DNA from: Entomortierella parvispora
Lineage: Eukaryota; Mortierellomycota; Mortierellomycetes; Mortierellales; Mortierellaceae
Reading direction: 5' to 3'
Assembly: GCA_963573315.1 (NCBI GenBank)
Contig: OY752140.1
Coordinates: 3,348,001-3,412,000, forward strand
DNA length: 64,000 bases
Shown here: piece by piece, positions 13,246-23,384 of the stretch
Layout of the letters: each line of letters starts with the position of its first letter
How positions within the stretch are numbered: position 1 is the first letter of the stretch
Position numbers and translations under genes: made by a program
Notes under the pieces: model-generated
The model's database searches: none
What the model saw: only the letters and a program-made list of their open reading frames with translations
Told to the model about the DNA's origin: nothing

Positions 13246-14985
13246 CTAGTTGTGACGGGGGCGCTTTGGAATGGGCGCCGGCTCGGGTATCTGAGGCGAC
13301 ACGCTGGATATATCTTGACGAGCTCCTGCTCCAGTAGTGCTTGAGACGTCCTCATCCTCTTGAGTAACAGTGGTTGAATGGGTCCTGCTCCTCTCCTCCT
13401 TTTTTCTACCTTTCTCCCGTTCTCTCCTTGCTAGGATGATAATATTGAGCTCGACCAATATTTGGCCTAGCTGGTCTTTGTAAGTCTCATCATAGGCCTC
13501 CCAGGTATTAGCTGTGAGCTTGGAAACAGATTGTGGGCTCGTAATGTGCCTACATTTTGCGACAAGTATCTCAATGTTTTTATCGGTTATGACAATTGCT
13601 GATATTAGGCACCCGCTGATAGACTGAATGTCGCGCTTGAAGGTAGCGTCTCTCCATCCTTTGATTGCTAGACGAAAGCACGTTTTTTCTATTTCCGTTC
13701 GTCCTTGGTATGGTGGCTTTTCGTTTGCTGCAGGTTCCGCAACATTGTTTTTGTCGTCGATGTCATCTTGTTCTTGTCGATTAACAACCGGCGGCTCAAA
13801 AGGAGTGCAAATGTCGCAACAGGGATACTCCGGATATCGAGGTATGTCCTCGTTGTCGAAAATATCATTCAAGACCTTACGGCGGCACTCTTTTGTAGTT
13901 ACGTATCGAAAGATATCGCTATCTATCTTGGCTTTGTCAGGCGCACGACTCGGAACGAATAGAATTGCTTGCCCTAAGATATCAGGATTACGCGCTGCGC
14001 GACCAAGGCGTTGGATAAGTGATGATATTGTTGAAGGATATCCCCATTGTATTACGACCTTAACATCACCAATATCACATCCCATCCCAGCGGCTTCAGT
14101 GGACAGAAGCAGGTCGATATGGTTGTCGTTGAACTCCCGCATGACACGCGACTTGTACGCATCCGAAAATACAGCGTGAAAAACAGCGATTCGAATACCT
14201 GAGTTTCGAGACCGTAGAAACTCTCCAGCAGCCAGAACGTCGTTTATACTGTTGAAATAGACGATAGTCTTGGTTCCGTCCAGAGCGAATTCCAAGTCCT
14301 TGAATGTTCTCGACGCGTGCTTTTGTTCCAGAACAATGTAGTGCAGGTTCGGTCGGTCGTTGCCTTTGTTGATAACTGTGGTATTCTCGGAAAAACGGAG
14401 ACTCGTTTTGACTTGCCCAAGAGGGCCAGATGGAAGAGTTGCAGACATCGCAATGAATCCTGTTGTTGGTGGTACCATACTCCGGATCATACCAATTTTG
14501 CTGTAGTCCTTCCTGAAACCATCCCCCCATGAGGTAATGCAATGTGCCTCGTCAACTATAACCGCCAACAGCCGCTTCCTCCACTCCGGCATGTCCCAGA
14601 GACTGCTTAGGCGCCGGCTGCTGAATATGATCTCCGGGGACAAAAACACGGCTCTGTAAGCGCCTGTGGCCAATGAGCGGAGCAGCGAGGAATGTATAGG
14701 GGTGTCGCCTTTGATGATTATACTTGGGATTTTAAGATTGGTGAGTTTGCTGTGCTGATCCTGGGCAAGCGACTTCAATGGAGAGATCACAAGGATAGTA
14801 CGATGTTTCCATAGTGCCATCGGGAGAAAATATGTCAGGGATTTACCCCATCCACAGCCTGCTATCAAGATACAGTCCCTTCCCAAGCCAACATGCTCGA
14901 CTACATCCAGCTGTTCTTCCTTTGGATCGACGTGAAACGTCAAGGCGCACTGTTGATGAACATCATGTGGAACGATCTCGACCAT
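13246..14985 (-). CDS. RecQ-type superfamily 2 DNA helicase of the element
   Basis: Intronless ORF of 579 codons whose ATG (14983-14985) lies in the right TIR. Helicase motifs in order: Q-motif-like PKEEQLDVV (21-29), Walker A GCGWGKS (43-49), Ia VISPLKSLAQDQ (66-77), DEAH box 145-148 within DEAHCITSWG, motif III SAT (181-183), IV IVYFNSIND (241-249), V STEAAGMGCDIGDVKVVIQW, and VI QRLGRAAR (325-332). A RecQ zinc-binding arrangement follows (ECRRKVL, then CCDIC; Cys 367, 389, 390, 393). There is no obvious winged-helix or HRDC domain; the tail is charged. It is expected to unwind DNA 3'-5' using ATP. Its place inside the TIRs suggests a job in transposition or copy repair rather than host maintenance (inference). 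Confidence 0.93.
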   Translation of the reverse strand: MVEIVPHDVHQQCALTFHVDPKEEQLDVVEHVGLGRDCILIAGCGWGKSLTYFLPMALWKHRTILVISPLKSLAQDQHSKLTNLKIPSIIIKGDTPIHSSLLRSLATGAYRAVFLSPEIIFSSRRLSSLWDMPEWRKRLLAVIVDEAHCITSWGDGFRKDYSKIGMIRSMVPPTTGFIAMSATLPSGPLGQVKTSLRFSENTTVINKGNDRPNLHYIVLEQKHASRTFKDLEFALDGTKTIVYFNSINDVLAAGEFLRSRNSGIRIAVFHAVFSDAYKSRVMREFNDNHIDLLLSTEAAGMGCDIGDVKVVIQWGYPSTISSLIQRLGRAARNPDILGQAILFVPSRAPDKAKIDSDIFRYVTTKECRRKVLNDIFDNEDIPRYPEYPCCDICTPFEPPVVNRQEQDDIDDKNNVAEPAANEKPPYQGRTEIEKTCFRLAIKGWRDATFKRDIQSISGCLISAIVITDKNIEILVAKCRHITSPQSVSKLTANTWEAYDETYKDQLGQILVELNIIILARREREKGRKKEERSRTHSTTVTQEDEDVSSTTGAGARQDISSVSPQIPEPAPIPKRPRHN

Positions 14986-15312
14986 AGCAGACTCGAATGG
15001 GGGCGAATTCAGCGAGTGAATGGGATGAGGACATGGCCGCGTTTTTTCCCGTTTTTTTTTGACCGTTGGACAAACGAATGGATCAGAGTCACGTGTTGCA
15101 GCTTATAGTCACGTGTATGCATGATTGGAGTATTCAGGCTTCTACAGCATGTAATTTATTGCATGGGGTTTGTGCGCCTTCCTTATAGGACTTTCCAGCC
15201 AAAAGTGGCAACTCTTTTACCAGCCTTTGTGAAAGCAATCTGGAGCCTTCCGTCACGTGAGTAGGGAGGTGGAAGCCCTTAAGCGCTTGAGCAAAGGATG
15301 GGTCGAGCCTAG
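14979..15312 (-). repeat. Right terminal inverted repeat (334 bp), carrying a promoter and start codon
   Basis: Mirror copy of 10425-10758. CACGTG cores fall at 15090-15095, 15110-15115 and 15254-15259. Its inner end contains the helicase ATG followed by only GTCG before the two TIRs diverge. The outer end lies 238 bp before the GLE1 start codon. Confidence 0.9.
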
Positions 15313-15319
15313 TTTCTCG
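15313..15319. repeat. Right target-site duplication (TTTCTCG)
   Basis: Direct copy of 10418-10424 immediately outside the right TIR. Confidence 0.85.
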
Positions 15320-15550
15320 CCTCCTTCTCATTCGCACATTCATTGCATGCTCCGTTGTCTGTCCTTCCAAGTCACCTACTCCTCTTCAAGACTCTCGCAG
15401 TCCGCAGCCGTGTCGCAATCTCATTCAAGGCGGCGCAATTACACCCTCGTACAGGCGCATTCACCTGTACCCGCAACCGATCGCCAGCCGCGGAACTGAC
15501 AAACGCGTCCAGAATCCAATCTCTGAACACAATATACCTGCAAGTTCGCC

Positions 15551-17869
15551 ATGGCGCCAGTCAGCGACATTCCTCTGGGCTTTATTCTAGGCCACTCTCT
15601 TTCGGATGGGTCTATTGACCCCCAAAGCCCTGCCATTGAAGAATTTCGCCTATCGCACGGCAACAGACACCGGGGTCATAGAGACGTCGACAACGGTGAC
15701 GAAGAAGACAGCCAACAGCATAACAAGACTCCCCTGTCGCGCTCTGGTCGTGTACCGCATCGGCCAGCACGACGACCGTTTGTATCTGGATACGGGCTTG
15801 CCGATGACACGTCAGAGGAAGAATCTGACTCTGATTTGCCCCTCACAGCAAGAGCGAAGGTTGCAGCTCGAGAAGAGCCAGCGATCAAATCCGAGTTTTC
15901 AAGTTACGTGTCCCTCCTCACCGGGCGACTCGACCCCTGGGATATGCAAAAGCTGACCTTGCAGGAAGAAAGCAGAGTAAGGAGGGCACAAGCCTACGAG
16001 AGGGAGGAGATTGAATAGGCTTGACTTTCCTACAATGTCACCTAATTTTTATTCACATGTTTGTGTATTGATGTCATAGGCCTCAGCTCCAGCCATTGCA
16101 GAAAAGTTCACAAAACAGTTTCAACAAATCGACACACAAGTTCACAATGTAAACACTTTATGGCTTCCTGGCGATGACGACGTGCAGAGAAAATTGGAAC
16201 TGTCAGTCAGAAAAAGGGAAGCTGCCAAACAACGCCGAGTTCAGGAAATGGAAGAAAGGAACAAGCAGCTCAACGACGTATGAACTTTTCTAAATTTTTT
16301 TTCAGGCACGGTAATGACATTGGCTCGCTGCTAATCTTTATTCCTTGATAATTCCAATTATAGGATATGGAAAAGTGCTTAGCAAGGATCCAGGAGGAAC
16401 GTGAAACGGCTAAACGTATTCGGGAAGAGGCACTTCTGGCCGAACAAAGAGAAAAGGAAAGGATCGCGAAAGAAAAAGAGGCAAAAAAGCAGGCCATACA
16501 GGCTCAAAAGGAAGCTGCCGAAAAAAAGAAGAAACAAGAGGAAGAGGCAGCAGCGGAACAAGCCAGGAAACTGGCCGAGGCAGCAGCCGGCCAGGCAGCT
16601 GCAGCTGCAGCTAATCAAGGCAGTGATCGTGTCAGTCCATCAGCATTGGAAGAATGGAAGACTTACCAAGCTATCTTGGATCATATCAAAAAGACCGTCA
16701 ACCCCACATTTAAGGGACTCGCTCCAGATGTCAGAAAGTGGTGCATGAATCGTAAACGCGACATTATTGCCATTCTTGGACGAATCGTGCACAAGCAGAA
16801 GGAGGTCTTCCTCGTGGTAAGTCTCCCTCTAATACCAGCTATCTATGCGACCTTTTCTTTTGTTTGGAAAACGACGCTGATTGATTCCGATCTCTTTTCG
16901 TCATCTGTGATCATAGGCCTCGGAAATCGATGAGATTTTCGCAGAAGTGAAGAGGAAAGCTGGCGACATTCCATACTACTGGATTCTTAATTTTACTTCG
17001 AAAAAGCTGATCGTAAGTTGAGCCTCTCGTAGGTTGCAATTGGTATTTTTACGAATGACATTAACAAAAAACATCTTGAATAATATCATAGAACCAAGCC
17101 GGTCTCGAATGTTTGGTCAAAGCTGGACCAGCATTTCCACTTGCATATGCAGCCGTTCTTTTGTTCGGGAAACATGAGCTGTTTTTGGATATTCTTATGG
17201 CACGATTTTCCAGAAAGTGCCCCTACACAGTGCCAATTTACTTCAAACTAGAAAAGGTATGTCATTCTCGTCTATCCCTGCTAACAGCCGTACACAATTC
17301 CATAGTAGCTAACTATGAACTATTCTTGTACATTGCCGCTGCCATTAGGACGAGGATCCCAATGAACATCTCAAGAAGCTGGGCTACATGAGATTAGAGA
17401 AGCGCTGGGAGAACGAGGAAGAGCACATCAAGCGACAAAATGCCATGTTCACACTCTATTGTGCCATTGTGCAAACCACTCCACAAGGTAATTATCTTGA
17501 TATTTTTGTTTGTTGCATTCACTGCCGGACCGTTCAAATTCTAATACGGTGTAAAACTTTGCTGTCCATGTAGTTGGCAAGAACAATTATCCTCTCTCCA
17601 ATGGCTGGACATGGCTGGCCAGAACGCTGAACCTGTCACCTCGAAATATTACTCCGGGTCTTATCGCTACTTTCCTGGATATCTGCGGCAACAGTTTCCT
17701 GCGCACTTACAAAGCTCAGGCAATCAAGCTACTCAGACTTGTACATGATGACGTTCTTCCCCTCATCCCCAAAGAAGCCGCGCCAAGTAAAGCGCGTCTC
17801 GTAACAGTCTTGGAGACTTTCACGAAGACTGGTGGCCTCCCTGTTGCGGAGGATAGAGATTTCTCATGA
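15551..17869 (+). CDS. GLE1: Nucleoporin Gle1, mRNA export factor
   Basis: Gle1 binds IP6 and stimulates the DEAD-box ATPase Dbp5 on the cytoplasmic face of the nuclear pore, driving mRNP release. Seven exons were followed: 15551-15976, 16080-16277, 16364-16816, 16917-17012, 17092-17256, 17349-17487 and 17574-17869, giving 590 aa. The N-terminal third is acidic and disordered. A long Lys/Glu/Ala coiled coil occupies exon 3 (EKERIAKEKEAKK and following), as in yeast and human Gle1. The HEAT-like Gle1 domain follows, with DVRKWCMNRKRDI, FPLAYAAVLLFGKHEL, GWTWLARTLNL and ITPGLIATFLDICGN. The transposon's right end sits 238 bp upstream, so its TIR promoter could influence this gene. Confidence 0.93.
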
Positions 17870-18038
17870 GGAAATGGAGGTGTAGATTAGTCAACCTGTA
17901 ATAAAAACCGTCCGAGAATGCATCCTCATCTGGACTGATCCCCTATTGTTTTTTTTCACCCTGAGCATCCATTTCCCTCGCTCGTTATCTTGCGCTATCC
18001 TTATCTCTTTTTGACCCTTTCCTGGTACTTTTCAACTG

Positions 18039-19983
18039 ATGAAATCCTCGGCCTTTGGAGTGCTCTTGCTTGCCATTGCTTCTGCGTCCAATGCAGCGGA
18101 TATCCATCGGTAACCAGCAAGGAGCGCCACAGCTACCATTCTCTTCTTTTCATTGTCTCTTGATTCTTGGACGATTTGTATTCACGCTTCTCTATCGTCA
18201 TTTTTGCCAAGCGTGACCATAAAGCGAGTGAACAAGGCATCTCCAGATGATATCCGCTTCACCATCCAGCAAACAGTAGACCGGTTTGAATCAACAGACA
18301 AATACAGTTGGCCGCTCTCTCGGATTGAAAGGCAAAAACATCCACAACAACAGCAGCAGCAGCGCTTGGAGGTCGGCGATAACGGCGATATCGGTCGACA
18401 AAGATCCAAAAAGATTGATGCTGAACGAGTCCCTATCCAGATCAACACCCTTGAAACCGCTGTATGAAGTTTTGATAGACGAAATACTGGTTCTTATGGC
18501 CATGGCTCATCCAGACACAGGTTCTAACCTCAGAAAGCTACTCGTTCCAACAACTTTGAAATACCTCCCACAGTTTGTAGGTGATGTTGGTATTGGTACT
18601 CCACCTCAGTATTTTCACCTCCAGTTTGACATCGGCTCAGCGGACACATGGGTTGCATTAGCAAAGGCATCCTGTTCAAACCCCGAGGAATGTTCAGGTC
18701 ATCGGCGATATTTCCATCCCAACCGATCCTCGACTTTTGAACGCATCCCGAATGCTCCCTGGGGAGTCGAGTTTAGTGATAGCTCGGCGGTCACAGGCTT
18801 TTTGCAAACGGATCTAGTACAAGTTGGAGGCTATGTGGTGGATCGACAGGTCATTGGAATGGCCACAGCCCTGAAAGGGTTCAAGGATAATGGAGTAGAT
18901 GGAACCTTTGCGCTGGGCCTGGCTGAGCTATCACGACGAGGTGAGAGACTGCAACTCGCGGTGTCAAGTTGCCCTCTTTCTTTTTCTGCCACTAATCACT
19001 CTTCTTATCTTGCCTTTTTTGTAGGTGACGCGACACCAGTCGAGAACCTGATCTCGTCAAAAGCAATGCAGTCAGAGGTATAAAAAAACAGACCGTCAAT
19101 GTTGTAGAGAAGGGGCATGAGAACTGACGCTTACTTTCGAATCAATCCATGGGCGCCAATCTAGGTTGGCATTTGGCTAGGATCAGGCAACCAAGGGGGA
19201 GAACTTGTCTTTGGAGGCAAGGACAGCGAGCGATACATTGGTGAACTCTCTTACTTTAATGTGCCAGCCGGGTCCGTATATTGGTCTGCCTCTGTAAAAT
19301 CGATCATTGTCGAGGTCCCAACAAAAGTCCCGAGCCCAAAACCGTCCGTCCCTAAAGCGTCTACGCCAATCACGGATGCCAACTCAACCACGGCACCAAC
19401 CAACTTCCCAGCCAGCCCACCTCCAACTCTGTCCACCGTGAAAGCAGTGCAGTCGCGTGTCGGATCTGGAACTGGGCTGGATTTCCCCAATGTCATTTTT
19501 GACACCTCCTCCAGCTTGATCCTTCTCCCACCCAGAGTAGCCCTGGCGACCCACCAGTACATCCACAACTGGCTGTTCGGCTGGTACTCGGGATACAGTT
19601 ACATTTCAGGAGCTTACACAATTCCTTGTGACCAGAAAGCAGACATCTGGATCGAACTCGCGTATCCAACCTCCAAAGCAGGGGAAAATCGATCGGCTGT
19701 GGATCAGGGAGTACCTCATGGTAGTCGAGTAAACTCAAGTTCGACTGGAGGAGCGGATGTTGCTACCAAGCGGTTCAAGATTGCAGGCTCGGATCTGGTG
19801 AGGGAAAGAGTACCCGTCATTGGCCACATTTTCAACCTCTGTTACTCGGGTATCCAAGCCAGCAAAAGTGACGAGGACGACTGGGTGCTGGGGAATTTGT
19901 TCTTTGTGAACAACTACATGACCCTGGACCATCACAATCGCCAGATCGGCCTTGCACCAACAGTACGACCTGATCTCGCTTGA
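18039..19983 (+). CDS. Secreted pepsin-like aspartic protease (A1 family)
   Basis: Exons 18039-18109, 18212-18461, 18574-18940, 19025-19077 and 19165-19983 splice in frame to 519 aa. Residues 1-19 form a signal peptide (MKSSAFGVLLLAIASASNA). A propeptide-like segment with a short Gln run follows, then the pepsin fold starting FVGDVGIGTPPQ. The first catalytic loop is DIGSADTW (canonical DTGSSDLW). Further A1 landmarks are GGELVFGGKDSERYIG and, near the end, DDWVLGNLFFVNNYMTLDHH. The second catalytic loop reads DTSSSLILLP where DTGT/DTGS is usual, so both Asp residues are kept but the glycine is lost in the second. A Pro/Thr-rich insertion precedes that loop. Probably an extracellular or vacuolar protease; activity is uncertain because of the altered loops. 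Confidence 0.88.
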
Positions 19984-20120
19984 ACGGATTGCTCCCTCTT
20001 GTCTTTCAGGGATTCTCACGGTACTCATTCCTAGATAGACTGACAATTGCTTTTAACAGTTACAAGTTTTTATTTTTCAATGGACCCTATTTTTTTTTTT
20101 AAAAAAAAAAGAGTTGGCTT

Positions 20121-21761
20121 CTATGGGTCAATCAGAATCTTGCCCTCGTCAATGAAGGATTGGATAGCAAACTTCCAGATAGTGGGCATTGTCTCGTAAA
20201 ATTCGACAAAGTCGATACCATTCGAGGAATCCTTGTCGCATTGCTGTTGTTATTTTTTTTTTTTTTTTTTTGGTCCCAAACAAAGATGCCTGTTAGTGGT
20301 GTATCTAAGAATCGGGAAAAGGGGTTCGTGCATCTTTTGTTTACCTTCAAATATCCTGCAGCTTCGTTTTCTGGCAGTCCCCAAGAGACCAAAAGATGCT
20401 GAAGTTCTTCGATATCCAAATAGCCCGAGCTGTCAGAGTCCAAAGTCTCAAACACCAACTTGGCCTGGCCACGAGGGGTCTTGGGCATCCTGGGGATCGA
20501 GACAGTGTTGTTGTGGAGCCAATTCTTGGTGAACCAGGTACAGAAATCATCCTTTGTCGTGACCTTTCTCTTCTCGAAGAGAGACTCGAGCAAGATAGTG
20601 TATTCCTTATCGTGTGGTCGGATACCGCACGCAGACAGGAAATCCTTGAACTCACTCACACTGAGCTCGTTATCGTGGTTGACATCAATGGCTTTGAACA
20701 CCGTCTCGGCCTTGGATCGAGGGCTCGAGTGACGAACATTCACCGACATGATCTTGTGACAAATGTGAGCATACCGATCCTTGGGATCCTGAACCGCCAT
20801 TGCCTCCACATTGTGAGAAACCTCAGCAGCGGTGATCAAAGTTTCCAGGACCAGCTTTCTCTCTGGAGCCGCAGCCAATTCACGAGGATGTTCTGTTGTC
20901 CAGGAAACCCAGAACTCGTGCGAATTACAGTACCGCAGAACAATGTCGCAAGTCACCACTCCCACCAACAAGAACAAGTTGCCTTGAATACCCATGACTG
21001 AGGGGATGAGAAGCATTCCACTTGTCAACATGGCAGCCGAGAATCGATGACCCTCAAAGAGCTTGAACCGGTAGTAGAGCGCAAAGAACACACGAGACCA
21101 AGCATAGATGTGTACGGTCATATAGGTCGACACCAGATAGTAAAAGGATGTTGGGTTGAGGACCAGATTCACTGCAAAGTATCCATGCAAGGCCGTGACC
21201 AAAGCAAGAGATGGGACCAGGAAGGCCTTGATTCCAAGAACTGTCGGGATCTGATAAAAAGTCGAGGGAACGTGGGAAAGAATGGCAAACACGGCCGCTG
21301 CGTAAGCGTACTTTGTAGGATCCTCGGCGTAGAAGGCGGCGACGCAGGCGATAACTAGCAATTGCGAACAGAAAAGAGTATATACTGTTAAGCACCATTT
21401 TTGTGATTCTTGATGCAAGAAACAAAAGACAGCCCCTCATGATGTTGCTCCTACTTTCCATGCAACCGCTCCAGATGTGCAATCGAAGGACGCGCCTCCT
21501 GGCAGACTTTACGTAAAACTAAGTCAAGTGGTGCAATCAAGATATCCTTTGTTAATCGGTGATGCTTCTTCATCATTGTCATTTGCCGGAAACCGCTCTG
21601 TAGAAGACAAACTATACCTTTGGATGGAACGGCGTCGAGAAATGATACGCAAGAACGGCAATATCAAAGAAGAGGGAGATGTAGCAGAGATACATCCGGT
21701 AGGCGATCTCGCCATTGTTCCAGTCGACATGCTCGGAGTGAGGCAGACTCGTGCTATTCAT
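20121..21761 (-). CDS. Multi-pass membrane protein with EF-hands
   Basis: The ATG at 21761 opens a short exon (MNSTSLPHSEHVDWNNGEIA) that splices to the main exon. A last small exon after a poly-T-containing intron (about 20226-20343) ends at TAG 20121-20123. The N-terminal half has about six hydrophobic segments (for example LLVIACVAAF, FLVPSLALVTAL, NLFLLVGVVTC). The C-terminal half is soluble, with two clear EF-hand loops, DVNHDNELSVSEF and DSDSSGYLDIEEL, and a third, weaker one in the last exon (DKDSSNGIDFVEF). It looks like a calcium-responsive membrane protein. I do not recognise the family and assign no transport function. Confidence 0.75.
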
Positions 21762-23384
21762 GACGAAAAATATTCGATCCAAAGAGGGTGGACGGTGTCT
21801 TGTGGTTTTCCGAGTTGGAAGAAATGGGGGGACGAGGATGAAGAAGAAAAAGTAGAAAAAAGATGAGGCAAGGGGATGCTTCTTAAATGTGAGATCGAGC
21901 CCGATGGGGGGAAGGGGAAGAACAGGCACAGGGTATTTTTTCTCTCTCACCCGTCCAAACAGTAAAGTCTTCACTCTTTCCAAGAAACAGACGACCCAGT
22001 CCAACCACATCCGCAAGGCAATTCTCCCCGAGGGGTCGGGGAAAGGAGAGATCAGTCTTGATCTCCCGTACAAGGCCCAGGCAGGACCGATCGGCTAAAA
22101 GCACTAGAGTTGGACCATTGTTCACTGTTGTTTTTTCAATTGCAGGAAAAGTCAGCGGCATCGTCGTCGCGGAAGAGCATCAGAAAGAGTGCCATTGGAT
22201 GTGCTAATCGGGCCGCTGGGTCGCACAAAACGCCTTCAGACGAAATGGTCGGAAAATCGTACCAAGTTCCCGCGCAGAGCCAGTTCACGAATGCCGAAAG
22301 TGGGTGCGGCGCTGGTGCCCGTGTGCTCTCATGCTCCAGGGTCCTTTTTTGCTTTTTATGTTTTCTGTGTTTTTTTTCTCTTTTGCTGCTGTGTTCAGTT
22401 CTTGTGCGATCAAAACACCCAAGTCCGATTGTCAGCAGAGAGTCGGTGTTTTTTTGTTTTTAGGCTATCCTTTTCGCTTACCTCCCGCTTACCCCTGCTT
22501 TTGTTTGTGCTCTTCGACCACCATTTGTGATCCTTGGATGAGCCGGTTTCCCGTCTGGACTTTGGCGTGAAAGGTTCCCCGAGAGTTTTCGCAGAAGGGG
22601 AGGGGGGGGGGGGGAGTGGCCTCCGCCTCACAGGTTCTTGATCTCTTGACAGAAGTCACGGACAGTAGCAGCGCGTTTACGTGAACAGTAAATCCAACAA
22701 CGTTGCCCAATGTTGCCAACGGCTTTGAAAATGAAGAGTTTGCAACGGGTGTAAATGAATGGGAGAGAGGCGTTCTTTGTTCATAAAAAAAATCAAAATG
22801 AACATGTGTGCGCGCTTTGTAGATCTGTTCCTTATTTTGTAAGCAATGGTTGGATTTCCAACCCTCCCAAAGTGCAAGCGCGACATCAAACGAAACCTCT
22901 TGAAGAATAACTTTGCTAAGCGTTTTAGCACTTCAAAAGAGCATGCAATAAGAAGAAAAAAAAGTCTAGACCAGCGTGCATTGTCAATTTGTTTGGGCGG
23001 CCAGTGCCGAGAGACCGCATATGAATATTCTACTCCCCCCTGCGCTTTTCGCGCTTTTTACCGCATCCCCCTGCGGCTCTTAGCGGCATGGGTGGGAAAA
23101 AAAAAGTTTGGAGTATTAGTATTCTTTTTCTCTTCATCGCGTTACAGTCCGAGTTCTGAAGATAACGCCCTGAGGGGTGGGTTTGTCCGAGCTCGGGTGA
23201 TCTAACTTCTCTATTGTACCTTGGTCCTCATCATGATGGAAGACTACAAGAGTCTGTGTGGTTTCCTTCTCGGGATTATTTTCCGCCCTCTCATTTTTTT
23301 CTTGCTCTTTTCTTTCTTTCTTTCGTTCGTCCACACCTTCGATTATTTTCTCTTCATCTCCTTCCCCTCATCCAAACTCACGCA
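21762..23384. other. 1.6-kb divergent intergenic region
   Basis: Separates the EF-hand membrane protein gene (-) from the carotenoid oxygenase gene (+). It contains pyrimidine-rich stretches just before each start, a run of 13 G near 22602-22614, and several T-runs. ORFs in this stretch overlap on both strands and show no domain. It probably holds both promoters. I see no RNA gene or transposon remnant. Confidence 0.5.

Larger units (their letters stand above)
10425..15312. mobile_element. 4.9-kb TIR DNA transposon with DUF6589-like and RecQ helicase genes
   Basis: A 4,888-bp unit bounded by 334-bp inverted repeats (10425-10758 and 14979-15312) and flanked by a 7-bp direct duplication. The ends are CTAGGCTCGACCC... 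and its complement. Two convergent genes fill it: a DUF6589-like protein (10752-13194, +) and a RecQ-type helicase (14985-13246, -), with only 51 bp between their stops. Both reading frames are intact and the TIRs read as identical by eye, which points to a recent and possibly active copy. No reverse transcriptase, tyrosine recombinase or Rep/HUH motif is present, so retroelements, Cryptons and Helitrons do not fit. It resembles the large fungal cut-and-paste elements of the KDZ type in general design (long transposase, short flanking duplication), but I do not recognise it as a named superfamily. Confidence 0.88.

Noticed and set aside
10425-15312. Helitron, Crypton or retroelement interpretation of the element
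   Set aside because: There is no HUH/Rep domain, tyrosine recombinase, reverse transcriptase or integrase, and the ends are long inverted repeats with a short target duplication.
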